Positions 1-7,583 of a stretch of DNA of 64,000 nt are shown here, one piece after another; within the stretch, counting starts at the first letter, position 1; each line of letters opens with the position of its first letter. Both the position numbers and the translations under genes were made by a program. Source of the stretch: DASSUW01 sp963740605 (GTDB lineage: Bacteria; Actinomycetota; Thermoleophilia; Solirubrobacterales; Solirubrobacteraceae); contig CAVUFC010000018.1 of NCBI GenBank assembly GCA_963740605.1, positions 62,001 to 126,000 on the forward strand. Reading direction: 5' to 3'. The notes below the pieces were generated by a model. It was given only the letters and a program-made list of their open reading frames with translations. It had not been told where the DNA came from and searched no databases.

Positions 1-2
1 TC

Positions 3-524
3 GGCCGCATGACGGTCTACAACCACTTCCCGACCGAGGCCGAGATGGTCACCGCGTGCACGTCGCACTGGATCACGTTGCACCCGCCGCCCGATCCCGA
101 GACGTGGGCGCAGTTGCGCGATCCGGGCGCGCGGCTGGCCACGGCGCTCGGCGAGCTGTACGCCTACTACGACGAGACGCAGGCGATGTGGACCACCGCG
201 TACCGCGACGCGCCGCTCGTGGCCGCGCTCGGCGAGATCATGGATGCGACCTGGTTCGCCCTGCTCGACCGGGCCGTCGAGGTGCTCGCCGCGGGCCGCG
301 GTCTGCGCGGCCGCGCGCGGCGACGCGCACGCGGAGCTCTGCGCCTCGCCGTCGACTTTCCGACCTGGCGCACGCTCACCGCCGCCGGGCTGGGCGTGGC
401 CGAAGCCGCCGAGGTAGCGGCGGCGTTCGTCGTCGCGAGCGTGCCGGGGCGTGATCAGCCGTCGCGCGCAGCGGTGCCCGCCGCGGGCCTGAACGCGACG
501 AGCGGCAGCTTATCGACCACCTGA
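3..524 (+). CDS. TetR/AcrR-family regulator, 5' truncated by window edge
   Basis: Only the end of the DNA-binding domain and the ligand-binding domain are present. The frame is open from base 3, and the first residues (MTVYNHFP) match the recognition-helix exit of TetR proteins, so the gene starts outside the window. The rest is a helical domain with the aromatic, leucine-rich pattern of TetR C-terminal domains. The last 70 bases overlap the oppositely oriented reductase gene. The tail after residue 140 is low in helix-forming residues and may be run-on after loss of an earlier stop. The ligand and target genes cannot be told. Confidence 0.75.
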   Translation, partial: GRMTVYNHFPTEAEMVTACTSHWITLHPPPDPETWAQLRDPGARLATALGELYAYYDETQAMWTTAYRDAPLVAALGEIMDATWFALLDRAVEVLAAGRGLRGRARRRARGALRLAVDFPTWRTLTAAGLGVAEAAEVAAAFVVASVPGRDQPSRAAVPAAGLNATSGSLSTT

Positions 525-958
525 TCGCGCGCACGGTCGGATCCGTCGTAGCGGACGCCGGTCAGCCGGCTGAGCACCGCCCGCACGATCGGCGCGAGCA
601 GCCGGTTACGGCGCTCGTAATCCGCCAGCACGGCGACCGCCTCGTCGTGGGCGAGGACGCGGGCGTGCGCCGGGTAGCGCACACGCGCGATGCGGACCTC
701 CTCGGCCGCGGCCGCGAGCACGTTGCGGTACCACTGCGCGTCCGGGCCGAAGCCGGAGACGACGACTGCCTCGCGCGTAGCGGACGTCCAGCGCACGACC
801 TCGAGCACGGTCACGTACCGGCGGCCGGTCCTGCGGCCGCGGTGCGTGAGAGCCAGGAACCGGTGGCCGAGCAGCCAGCCCCATCCGTGCTCGTACAGGG
901 CGGTGGGCGCCTTGAGCGCGCGCCAGACCGGCGACCCGGGTCGCGGGCGCGCGCTCAT
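455..958 (-). CDS. Deazaflavin-dependent nitroreductase-family protein (DUF385/Ddn-like)
   Basis: A 167-residue protein matching the F420H2-dependent reductase family (split beta-barrel). It carries the GRRTGRRYVTVLEVV strand and the VVSGFGPDAQWYRNVLA segment, which in Ddn relatives contact deazaflavin and substrate. Members reduce nitro compounds, quinones or other substrates with F420H2; the substrate here is unknown. The ATG start overlaps the stop of the upstream DUF5985 gene by ATGA, making this the last gene of a four-gene coupled operon. Family assignment is from motifs; cofactor use is inferred from the family. Confidence 0.8.
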   Translation of the reverse strand: MSARPRPGSPVWRALKAPTALYEHGWGWLLGHRFLALTHRGRRTGRRYVTVLEVVRWTSATREAVVVSGFGPDAQWYRNVLAAAAEEVRIARVRYPAHARVLAHDEAVAVLADYERRNRLLAPIVRAVLSRLTGVRYDGSDRARDQVVDKLPLVAFRPAAGTAARDG

Positions 959-1233
959 TGGCGGACACGCGGCGGTCGCTGCCGGACCAGGTTCTTGTCG
1001 GCGATCGCCACGAGGATCAGTGCAAATGCGAGCGCGCGGGCGAGGTACACCACCGTGGCGGCCTCGCTGTCGTTGTCCAGCAGCGCGAGGGCGACCCGGT
1101 TGACGGCGAGCAGCGCGAACGCGAGGGCGAACAGCAGGAACAGCCGATCGTCGCTCGCGCGCCAGAAGCGCACGAAGAACAGCGCGATTGCGGCCGCGGC
1201 GAGGCAGCTGGCCCCGTCGACGAAGTCGATCAT
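955..1233 (-). CDS. Small membrane protein, DUF5985 family (copy 2)
   Basis: A 92-residue protein with three predicted membrane helices (about residues 8-24, 31-52 and 60-79) and a basic tail. The pattern FFVRFWRASDDRLFLLFALAF is characteristic of DUF5985. No function is established for this family. It overlaps the preceding DUF5985 gene and the following reductase gene by four bases each, so the three are probably translated in a coupled way. The two DUF5985 copies differ enough to suggest a heteromeric membrane pair rather than a recent duplication (inference). Confidence 0.75.
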   Translation of the reverse strand: MIDFVDGASCLAAAAIALFFVRFWRASDDRLFLLFALAFALLAVNRVALALLDNDSEAATVVYLARALAFALILVAIADKNLVRQRPPRVRQ

Positions 1234-1514
1234 CTGGGCTCTTCCTCTGCGGGCGCACGCCAGATGAGGTCGGCGAGCAGCGCGGCCAGCCCGGCCAGGA
1301 ACGTCGCGCTGCGCGCCCAGCGCAGGTCGGTACTGGAGCCGAGCACGCTCAGGTCGACGAACAACAGCACGTTGCTGATCCCCAGCCAGGCGAAGCACAC
1401 CCCGCTCCACAGCAGCAGGTTTCGCCGGTCCCGTGACCACGCCCGCAGCAGCAGCACGGCGCAGGCGACGCTGAGGACCGCGCACAGCAGGTAGGCGATC
1501 GTCGCCACGGTCAT
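1230..1514 (-). CDS. Small membrane protein, DUF5985 family (copy 1)
   Basis: A 94-residue protein with three hydrophobic helices (about residues 3-23, 32-52 and 69-85) and an acidic C-terminus (EEEPR). It resembles its downstream neighbour in length and topology: a basic loop after helix 1 (RAWSRDRRN) and a polar turn after helix 2. ATGA overlaps join it to the winged-helix gene upstream and the second DUF5985 gene downstream. The biochemical role is unknown; conserved pairing with a regulator suggests an envelope sensing or stress role, which is inference only. Confidence 0.7.
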   Translation of the reverse strand: MTVATIAYLLCAVLSVACAVLLLRAWSRDRRNLLLWSGVCFAWLGISNVLLFVDLSVLGSSTDLRWARSATFLAGLAALLADLIWRAPAEEEPR

Positions 1515-1906
1515 CGCTCCTGGTCGCGTCGTACACGGAAGGCGTCCGAGAACGCCTGCAGATCGTCGGCTGCGCGCGTGAACACGAAGCGCAGGACGTC
1601 GCGCGTGTTCAAGCGGTACGCCTCGTCGAGGGCGTCGACGGCCTCGCGGCGCCGCGCGTCGGCGGGCGCATAGCGCCAGCCCTCGCCGTCCGGCTCGACG
1701 AAGCCGCCGGCACGCATCGCCGCGAGCTGCAACTGCGCCCACGACGGAGGACATTCGACACGCTCGCACAGCTCGTCGACGCTCCACAGCCGCTCGGGCT
1801 CGCTGCGCAGCGTGAGCAGCAGCTCGACCTCGCCGACCGAGTTGATGTGGTCGCGGATCAGGGCACGAACCGCCACCGGCAGCCGGGCGCTCACGGCCGG
1901 GGACAT
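1511..1906 (-). CDS. Winged-helix regulator, first gene of the DUF5985 operon
   Basis: A 131-residue soluble protein. The middle (about residues 20-85) reads as a winged helix: a helix before LLLTLRSEPERLWSVDEL, a recognition helix around PPSWAQLQLAAMRAGG, and a wing ending GEGWRYAP. The C-terminal 40 residues form a charged helix. It resembles MarR/PadR-like small regulators but I cannot name the family. The ATG at 1906 was chosen because the protein begins cleanly there and the upstream sequence is a GC-repeat plus a palindrome. Its stop overlaps the DUF5985 start by ATGA. Confidence 0.65.
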   Translation of the reverse strand: MSPAVSARLPVAVRALIRDHINSVGEVELLLTLRSEPERLWSVDELCERVECPPSWAQLQLAAMRAGGFVEPDGEGWRYAPADARRREAVDALDEAYRLNTRDVLRFVFTRAADDLQAFSDAFRVRRDQER

Positions 1907-1967
1907 GCGTCGTCGCGCCTCACGTCGACGAGGACGTTTCCCGCGCGCGCCTCGCGCGCGCGCGAAT

Positions 1968-1981
1968 GTCAGTCGAATGAC
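1968..1981. repeat. Intergenic palindrome GTCA-N6-TGAC (site 1)
   Basis: GTCAGTCGAATGAC, with perfect four-base arms. It lies about 60 bases upstream of the winged-helix operon and just past the stop of the NarL regulator gene. The same architecture occurs in four other intergenic gaps (2822, 5216, 21002, 36163). Possibly a protein-binding site. Confidence 0.4.
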
Positions 1982-1985
1982 GGAG

Positions 1986-2642
1986 TCAGGGCTCGACGAG
2001 CCCGCGCCGGACTGCGTACAGCGTGAGCGCGACACGGTCGCGGAGCCCGAGCTTCTCGAGGACGTTCGCGCGGTGCCGTTCGACCGTGTTCTCGCTGATG
2101 TTGAGCAGGCCGGCGATCTCGCGACTCGTGTGGCCTTCGGCGATCAGCTTGACGACCTCGGTCTCGCGTGGCGTGAGCGGGTCCTCGATCCCGGTCACCC
2201 CGCGGCGCGTGCGCTCGACATGGTCGCGGATCAGGGCACGGACCGCGTTCGGATACAGGAACGGCTCGCCACGTAGCGCGGCGTGGCAGGCACGCACGAG
2301 GTCGTGCTCGGCCGCCGACTTGAGCACGTATCCGGACGCACCGACGCGCAGGGCCTCGAACAGGAACTCCTCGTTGTCGTGCATCGAGAGGATCAGCACG
2401 CGCATGGTCGGGCGCTGCTCGGACAGATGGCGGGCGACGTGTAGGCCGGTCAGCTTCGGCATCGAGACGTCGAGCACTGCGAGGTCGATCGCGGTGCCGA
2501 GGGCGATGCGCAGCGCCTCGTCGCCGTCGGCCGCCTCGGCCACGACGGCGAGCTCCGGGTCGTCGTCGAGGATCCGGCGCACCCCGGCGCGCACCAACGC
2601 ATGATCGTCGGCGAGCAGGAGGCGGGACGGCGAGGGGGGCAT
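1986..2642 (-). CDS. NarL/FixJ-type response regulator (orphan)
   Basis: A 218-residue two-component response regulator. The receiver domain (about residues 6-122) has the acidic pair ADD near residue 11, phospho-acceptor Asp58 in LAVLDVSMP, and Lys108 in GYVLKSA. The C-terminal LuxR-type helix-turn-helix (about 156-205) reads LTPRETEVVKLIAEG...SENTVERHRANV. No histidine kinase is adjacent, so its partner is elsewhere. It is close in sequence to the regulator at 11857, which is paired with a kinase; cross-phosphorylation is possible. The 208-base gap upstream holds another GTCA-N6-TGAC palindrome. Confidence 0.92.
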   Translation of the reverse strand: MPPSPSRLLLADDHALVRAGVRRILDDDPELAVVAEAADGDEALRIALGTAIDLAVLDVSMPKLTGLHVARHLSEQRPTMRVLILSMHDNEEFLFEALRVGASGYVLKSAAEHDLVRACHAALRGEPFLYPNAVRALIRDHVERTRRGVTGIEDPLTPRETEVVKLIAEGHTSREIAGLLNISENTVERHRANVLEKLGLRDRVALTLYAVRRGLVEP

Positions 2643-2821
2643 GGAGGCCGACCCGGACCCTAGATGATCATCTGGCGGGACACGGCATGCACCCGCCCCG
2701 CGACCGGTGGCGGGCCCCGGTCGCAGGGCGGGGTTGCTGGGGCCGGGCGGCGCACTGGAGGGCTCCGGCCGCGACCCGCTGGTGGGAGGATTCGCCGCGC
2801 TCCCGGTTCGGCCGGTCCGAT

Positions 2822-2835
2822 GTCAGTGCGATGAC
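2822..2835. repeat. Intergenic palindrome GTCA-N6-TGAC (site 2)
   Basis: GTCAGTGCGATGAC lies in the gap between the NarL regulator (transcribed leftward from 2642) and the stop of the glycoside-hydrolase-like gene. I see nothing else convincing in 2643-2850. Confidence 0.35.
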
Positions 2836-2850
2836 GATCGGGCCATGCGG

Positions 2851-4230
2851 TCAGCGCTGACGGTACGCACGGGTACGGGAGCCGGAGTACGTGGTCCCGT
2901 GCGGCGAGCGCCAGCGGACGCGGTAGGACCTGCCCTGGCGGTAGCGCGTGGTCGTCATCCAGTAACCGCGGCGGTTCGTGCGGTCGCGCTTGAGGTGCCG
3001 CCAGTGGCCGCGGCGGCCGCGGTACTGGATCTCGACGCGCTCGCGTCCATCGTGGGGGCGGACGTAGCCCCACAGGCGCACGCGATGCCGTCCACTGCGC
3101 CGGGCGACCATCGGGAGGCGGAACCCGCGGTAGGCGAGCTTCTTGGTTCCACGGTGAAAACGCAGGCCAGACTCGAAGCCGCCGTAGCGGTTGCGACCCT
3201 TGCCGGGGGCGTCGTCGCGCATCAGGTACTGCGAGATTGCGCGCACCCGCCGGTTGCTCCAGGCGATCTTCTCGCCCATCGCCCGATACTCGGCCTGCCG
3301 GGTCTGGCTGACACCGTAGTGCGGGTCGGGGCGGCTCTGGATCCCGAACTCGGTGAGGTAGATCGGCAGGTGGCGCCGGACCGCGTGCGCGTGTCCGGCC
3401 CGGTTCAGGGCCCGGACGAGGCGACCGAGTGAGCCGATCGTCACGTCGTCGCGGTGCGGCGAGACGAAGTAAGGGCCGCTGCGCGTCGTGTACGGATGGT
3501 GCGCGTACCCGTCGGCCGGCAACCGCCGGCAGCCGCGGCGCTTGTGGTAGTGCCGGTTCAGGCACAGCGCGCCGCGCAGGAACCGCAGCGGGAACACCAC
3601 GTGGCGATTGCCGCGCGGCGCGGTCTCTCCCATAAGGACGCGGTCGTGCGCGTTCCCGGTGCGGGCGAGCGCCTTGTGAGCGGCCCAGAACAGCCGCCGG
3701 TACAGCTGCGGCGAGTACGGCTTGTGACGGCGGTACTGCGGGCCGAGGAACTGCGGGTGGTTGGGCTCGTTCCAGATCGACCAGTACTTGATGCGCGAGC
3801 CGAACTGGCGGCCGACGGCGGTCATGAAGCGGCCGAAGTGGGTCGGGCTCGGGTAGTCGACGCCGTTGCCGGTCAGCGTCGCCCAGTCCGGCGCCGGTCC
3901 GCTCGGTGTGACGAGCACGTGGATGCCGCGGGCGCGCGCCTCGGCGATCAGCCGTTCGTACACCGTCCAGTCGTACGCCGCGGGGTCACGCTCGTCGAAG
4001 TTCGGCGGCGTGTTGCTGTGTGGCTGCGGTGCGACCTCGCGCCAGTACATGACGACGCGGATCCAGCGCACGCCGAAGCCCTGGATCTCGCCGAACGTGC
4101 GCGCCCGTACTGCCGGGTCGGCGCTCTTGAGCTCACGCGACGCCTCGAAGATCGTGAACTGCGACGTGCGCGCCTGTGCGGCGGGCGCGGCCAGCGCCAG
4201 CACCGCGAGCGCGATCCCGAGCGTGCGCAT
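2851..4230 (-). CDS. Secreted glycoside-hydrolase-like protein (TIM-barrel, GH5/GH39-like)
   Basis: A 459-residue exported protein. The signal peptide is residues 1-19 (MRTLGIALAVLALAAPAAQA). The TIM-barrel domain (about 25-340) has the acid/base motif WSIWNEPNHPQF and a second catalytic glutamate in YLTEFGIQS, the clan GH-A arrangement. A basic, arginine/tyrosine-rich beta domain of about 110 residues follows and may bind wall polymer. The gene follows the C40 peptidase with a one-base TGATG overlap, so both probably share the c-di-AMP riboswitch leader. The substrate is unknown; wall glycan or exopolysaccharide is plausible. A paralog is at 35167. Confidence 0.75.
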   Translation of the reverse strand: MRTLGIALAVLALAAPAAQARTSQFTIFEASRELKSADPAVRARTFGEIQGFGVRWIRVVMYWREVAPQPHSNTPPNFDERDPAAYDWTVYERLIAEARARGIHVLVTPSGPAPDWATLTGNGVDYPSPTHFGRFMTAVGRQFGSRIKYWSIWNEPNHPQFLGPQYRRHKPYSPQLYRRLFWAAHKALARTGNAHDRVLMGETAPRGNRHVVFPLRFLRGALCLNRHYHKRRGCRRLPADGYAHHPYTTRSGPYFVSPHRDDVTIGSLGRLVRALNRAGHAHAVRRHLPIYLTEFGIQSRPDPHYGVSQTRQAEYRAMGEKIAWSNRRVRAISQYLMRDDAPGKGRNRYGGFESGLRFHRGTKKLAYRGFRLPMVARRSGRHRVRLWGYVRPHDGRERVEIQYRGRRGHWRHLKRDRTNRRGYWMTTTRYRQGRSYRVRWRSPHGTTYSGSRTRAYRQR

Positions 4231-5000
4231 CACAGGCCGTCCGGGTGCCGGGCCACGAACCCGCGCCGGGAGCGATGGGCGGGCCGCCACCGGGGTCCGT
4301 TCTCGCCGCGGCCGGACGTGTCGAACCGCAGGCCCGCGATCACGGTGTAGGCGTGACCGTGGTTGGCGTACACCGTGATCCAGGTGCCGCGGCCGCGCCG
4401 GCCCCAGTGCATGAAGCCCGTCGAGTCGAGCGGTTGCGCGAGCAGACCGCCCCCGTGCAGCGCGTAGGAGACCGAGCCCGAGCAGTCGTAGCCGGACGAG
4501 CGGAAGCGGCGGTGGCCGCCGCCGTAGCGGTACGGCTTGTCGGTGATCGCGTTCGCGGCCGCGATCGCGTCCTGCACGGCCCGCGGCGCGTCCGGCGGCG
4601 CGATCGCCGAGCGCCCGTCAGGGGACAGCTGCGCGCGGCCGGTCTGCGGGGCGGGCGGGGCGGCGGATCGGACGGCGCGCACGCGCCGCCGGATGCCGCG
4701 GAACTCCATCCGCGACACGCGCCCGTCGACGCGGAGATCCTCGGCGCGCTCGTAGCGCCGCACGCTGCGCCGTGTCCCGCGCCCGAAGATGCCGTCCACG
4801 GCAGTCGGCTGGCCGAGCAGAGTCAACCAGCGCTGCAGTACGCGGACGTGGTGGCCGCGGCTGCCGACGCGCAGCGGGCGATCCTGGCGCGCCGCGGCGT
4901 CGGCAGAGACGGCGCCCGCCGTCGTGGCGGCGGCGAGCGCAACGGTGAGAACGCCGCGAGCGGGACGGTGCCCGCGCCGCAACGGCGATGTCGGTGCCAA
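4230..5000 (-). CDS. Secreted peptidoglycan hydrolase: PG-binding domain plus C40 (NlpC/P60-type) domain
   Basis: A 256-residue exported protein. A signal sequence (about residues 1-35) is followed by a PG_binding_1 domain (about 42-95, VGSRGHHVRVLQRWL...GIFGRGTRRSVRRY). After an Ala/Pro linker comes a cysteine-peptidase domain with the catalytic Cys in YDCSGSVSYAL and a His in NHGHAYTVI. Such enzymes cleave peptide crosslinks in the wall. The start is TTG at 5000, because AGGAG lies five bases upstream and no ATG is suitably placed. A ydaO-type riboswitch fills the leader, a known arrangement for actinobacterial wall hydrolases. Confidence 0.85.
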   Translation of the reverse strand: MAPTSPLRRGHRPARGVLTVALAAATTAGAVSADAAARQDRPLRVGSRGHHVRVLQRWLTLLGQPTAVDGIFGRGTRRSVRRYERAEDLRVDGRVSRMEFRGIRRRVRAVRSAAPPAPQTGRAQLSPDGRSAIAPPDAPRAVQDAIAAANAITDKPYRYGGGHRRFRSSGYDCSGSVSYALHGGGLLAQPLDSTGFMHWGRRGRGTWITVYANHGHAYTVIAGLRFDTSGRGENGPRWRPAHRSRRGFVARHPDGL

Positions 5001-5013
5001 AGGTGCTCCTTCC

Positions 5014-5165
5014 AGACGCTTCCGAGGTGAGCTGACGGGCTCGCGCTGGAAGTGCTGCGCTACGCCTGAGTCGTTCAGGCGATTCGCCCCGGGCGGACAG
5101 GTCCGCCAGTGGTTCCCCCGGCCGGCCGGGCGGCTGGCGCCCGAGCCGGTTCAACGATGTGCTGC
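5014..5165 (-). promoter_or_regulatory. c-di-AMP riboswitch (ydaO-yuaA type) in the leader of the wall-hydrolase operon
   Basis: Read on the minus strand, the leader has the conserved ydaO blocks in order: GTTGAACC near 5155, GGGGGAACCA near 5112, GGGGCGAATC near 5090, and the 3' signature CGAGCCCGTCAGCTCACCTC followed by GGAAGCGTC ending near 5014. Variable helices between them are GC-rich and can pair (for example TCCGCC with GGCGGA). The Shine-Dalgarno AGGAG follows directly. In this class c-di-AMP binding usually turns expression off. Assignment rests on consensus memory; boundaries are approximate. Confidence 0.85.
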
Positions 5166-5190
5166 CCGTGCCAACTCGGGCCGCAGGCGC

Positions 5191-5221
5191 AAGTTGCCTA
5201 CGCCGCGGCGTGTTCGTCATT
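5191..5221 (-). promoter_or_regulatory. Putative promoter of the riboswitch/wall-hydrolase operon
   Basis: On the minus strand, AATGACGA is followed after exactly 16 bases by GCAACTT. The same two boxes at the same spacing lie upstream of the second glycoside-hydrolase-like gene (36138-36168). A start just downstream would place the whole riboswitch in the leader. AATGACGA overlaps the palindrome CGTCA-N6-TGACG (5215-5230). Confidence 0.45.
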
Positions 5222-5292
5222 GCGCTGACGAGCGTCCGTCAGACGACGGACGGCCTGCCCTCGGTGTGCTCCCTCGCGGGGACCCACGCGAG

Positions 5293-6303
5293 ATGCGCAT
5301 CGCGTTTCTCTTCTTGGTCTGCGCGACGATCGTCGCGATCGGCGCGGGCGTCGCGGGCGCACTGGCTCCCGACGCTCGCCCTGAATCCGGTCCGGTGATT
5401 CCGCCGGGCGCGCATGTCGCCGGGCTCGACGTCGGGGGCCGCACGCTGACCGAAGCCGCAGCATTGATCGAGGCGCGCTTCGGCGACCGGGTGCGCGCAA
5501 CGATCCACGTGCGTGCCGCCGGGCATCGCCGGACACTGACCGCTCGCGGCGTTCGCCTGCGGTTCGATGCGCTGCGCTCAGCGCGCCGCGCGGATACCGC
5601 GGCGCGGCAGGCCGGCGGCACGCCCGTCGACGTCCCGCTGTGGGTGCGCTACAACCACGCGCGGCTGGCGCGGTTCGTGCGGAAGGTGGCCGGCGACGTG
5701 CACCGCGACCCCCGCAACGCGGCGCTGCGTCTCGCGGTCACGCGGCTGGCGATCCGGCCCGCGCGTGCCGGCTACGACATCGACCGCGACAGCCTGCGCA
5801 AGCGACTGGCGCAGGCGCTCACGACGCCCGACGCCGAGCGCACGCTCCGGGCCGGGCGCACGACCATCGAACCCGAGGTCACGCGACGCGACGTGGTCAA
5901 GCGCAACCCAGTCGTGGTGACCGTCCACCGCCGCGGCTTCCGACTCCGCGTGTTCCGCCACGGGCGCCGGGTCGCCAGCTACCCGGTCGCCGTCGGGATG
6001 CCCGGCCACGCCACGCCGCGCGGGCGCTACCGCATCGCCAACAAGGCCGTCGATCCAGCCTGGAGCGCTCCGGACAAGGCTTGGGCGGGCGCCTACCGCA
6101 ACGAGGTCATCGCCGGCGGCAGCAGCGAGAACCCGCTCAAGGCGCGCTGGCTGGGGATCGTCGACGGCGTCGGCATTCACGGCACCGACGCGACGTGGTC
6201 GCTCGGGCGGCGCGCCTCGCACGGGTGCATCCGCATGGCCGTCCCGGCCGTCAAGCGCGTCTACCGGCTCGTGCCCGTCGGGGCGCGCGTGATGATCAAG
6301 TAG
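5293..6303 (+). CDS. L,D-transpeptidase (YkuD) with N-terminal PG_binding_4 domain
   Basis: A 336-residue exported or membrane-anchored enzyme. Hydrophobic residues 4-22 form a signal/anchor. The region IPPGAHVAGLDVGGRTL starts a VanW/PG_binding_4-like domain (about 35-190). The C-terminal YkuD domain (about 210-336) has the catalytic signature HGTDATWSL...SHGCIRM, with catalytic Cys in SHGC. These enzymes make 3-3 crosslinks in peptidoglycan and are resistant to most penicillins. The ATG at 5293 is chosen because it gives a clean signal peptide. It is transcribed away from the C40 peptidase, so the pair forms a divergent wall-remodelling locus. Confidence 0.88.
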   Translation: MRIAFLFLVCATIVAIGAGVAGALAPDARPESGPVIPPGAHVAGLDVGGRTLTEAAALIEARFGDRVRATIHVRAAGHRRTLTARGVRLRFDALRSARRADTAARQAGGTPVDVPLWVRYNHARLARFVRKVAGDVHRDPRNAALRLAVTRLAIRPARAGYDIDRDSLRKRLAQALTTPDAERTLRAGRTTIEPEVTRRDVVKRNPVVVTVHRRGFRLRVFRHGRRVASYPVAVGMPGHATPRGRYRIANKAVDPAWSAPDKAWAGAYRNEVIAGGSSENPLKARWLGIVDGVGIHGTDATWSLGRRASHGCIRMAVPAVKRVYRLVPVGARVMIK

Positions 6304-6339
6304 TGGTCGTCACGGGGTCTCTGCGCTGGCAGTGAGCCG

Positions 6340-6362
6340 GCCCCGGTGCAGGCCGCCGGGGC
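6340..6362. terminator. Putative bidirectional terminator hairpin
   Basis: GCCCCGG and CCGGGGC form a perfect seven-base stem with a nine-base loop, between the convergent ends of the L,D-transpeptidase and cytochrome genes. There is no T tract, so it is only hairpin-based. Confidence 0.4.
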
Positions 6363-6388
6363 GAGCAGCTCGCGGCTACCGCCCGGCG

Positions 6389-6814
6389 TCAGTTCCCGGT
6401 CGAGCTGATGTAGTCGACGAGGGCATTGAGCTGCTCGGACGACAGCTTGTCGCCGAAATCCTTCGGCATCAGGCCGGCCGAGTAGCCCTTGGCGATGTAC
6501 GCGTCGGGGTCGACGATCGACTGGCGGACGAACGTGGGCACCGGCTTGCCGGCCGCCTTCGCGTCCGCGACGAGCTGCTTGTCGAGGTCGGGCCCCGTGG
6601 TGCCGTTGGAGCCTGCCTTCGCGAGCGTGTGACAGCCGCTGCAGCCGTTGGCGGCGAACAGCTGCTTGGCGTCGTTCGCACCCGGAGCAGGCGTGCTTTC
6701 GCCGGAGCTGCTTCCACCGCCGCTGCTCCCGCCGCCGCCGCAGCCGATGACGGCGAGCGCGCCGGCGATGAGCGCGACGGCGCATCGACGACGGAGGCGC
6801 GTGTCTGGCTGCAC
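6389..6814 (-). CDS. Lipoprotein c-type cytochrome (monoheme)
   Basis: A 141-residue lipoprotein. The start is GTG at 6814, preceded by AAAGGAG; earlier in-frame starts lack a ribosome site. Residues 11-25 are hydrophobic and end in a lipobox (AVIGC). A Gly/Ser linker follows, then a class I cytochrome c domain with the heme-binding motif CSGCH (about 58-62) and a candidate Met ligand in GLMPKDFG. It probably carries electrons at the outer face of the membrane. No oxidase or reductase partner is adjacent, so its redox partner is unknown. Confidence 0.88.
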   Translation of the reverse strand: MQPDTRLRRRCAVALIAGALAVIGCGGGGSSGGGSSSGESTPAPGANDAKQLFAANGCSGCHTLAKAGSNGTTGPDLDKQLVADAKAAGKPVPTFVRQSIVDPDAYIAKGYSAGLMPKDFGDKLSSEQLNALVDYISSTGN

Positions 6815-7055
6815 GGATCTCCTTTCTCCACGCCGCGCGCGGGATTCGCGCGCGGGTTCGGACCAAGTCCTACTCCTCTTGTTCGCGCCGCGCGACGCGA
6901 GACCGTCAGCGAGCCGACGGCGGCTGTCACCGCCGTGACTTTCGAGGTGCCCGCTCGTCAGTCGGCAAGCCGGCGGCCGTCCGCGCAATTACGCGCTGGT
7001 TCGCCCGCTGACGGAATGCGGACGGCCGTTGCCCGCCCGGGCCAGCGCCGTCTCC

Positions 7056-7583
7056 ATGGCCTTACTCCGACACCTGATCAAGATCGGCGTGCTGGCCGGC
7101 GCGCTCACGGTCGCCGCCGCAGGGACCGCCGATGCGCAGCCCACGGCGAGCGGCGACTTCGACGGCGACGGACGGTCCGACCTGGCGATCGGCGCTCCGA
7201 TGGACTCGGTGGGCGGGCACGACGACGCCGGCGCGGTCAACGTGCTCTACGGATCGGCCGGCAGCGGACTGCGCGAAGACGCCGATCAGGAGTTCACGCA
7301 GGACACCCTCGGCGTGATCGCTACGGCCGAGGCCAACGATCGCTTCGGCGCCGCGCTCGCCGCCGGGGACTTCGACGACGACGGTGACGACGACCTCGCG
7401 ATCGGACTGCCTGGCGGCCGGATCAACGGCGTGCGTGCCGGCGCTGTGTCCGTCCTGTACTCGTCGCGCGGCCGGCTGGGTCAGGCCGGCGACCAGCTGT
7501 GGTCGCAGGGCGCGCCGGGCGTCAAGGGCGCGGTCGGCAACGACGGCTTCGGATGGTCGCTCGGCGCGGGGGCGAGCCGGTGA
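7056..7583 (+). CDS. FG-GAP (integrin-alpha-like) repeat protein, apparently 3' truncated
   Basis: A 175-residue secreted protein from ATG 7056. The signal peptide is about residues 1-28 (ending AAAGTADA). Two FG-GAP units follow with calcium-loop motifs DFDGDGRSDLAIG and DFDDDGDDDLAIGLPGG. A third unit begins with NDGFGWSLGAG but stops at once, where another DFDGDG loop would be expected. The stop overlaps the GTG of the next gene. FG-GAP propellers normally need about seven blades, so this is likely a remnant of a longer surface or adhesion protein. Function of the short form is doubtful. Confidence 0.7.
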   Translation: MALLRHLIKIGVLAGALTVAAAGTADAQPTASGDFDGDGRSDLAIGAPMDSVGGHDDAGAVNVLYGSAGSGLREDADQEFTQDTLGVIATAEANDRFGAALAAGDFDDDGDDDLAIGLPGGRINGVRAGAVSVLYSSRGRLGQAGDQLWSQGAPGVKGAVGNDGFGWSLGAGASR

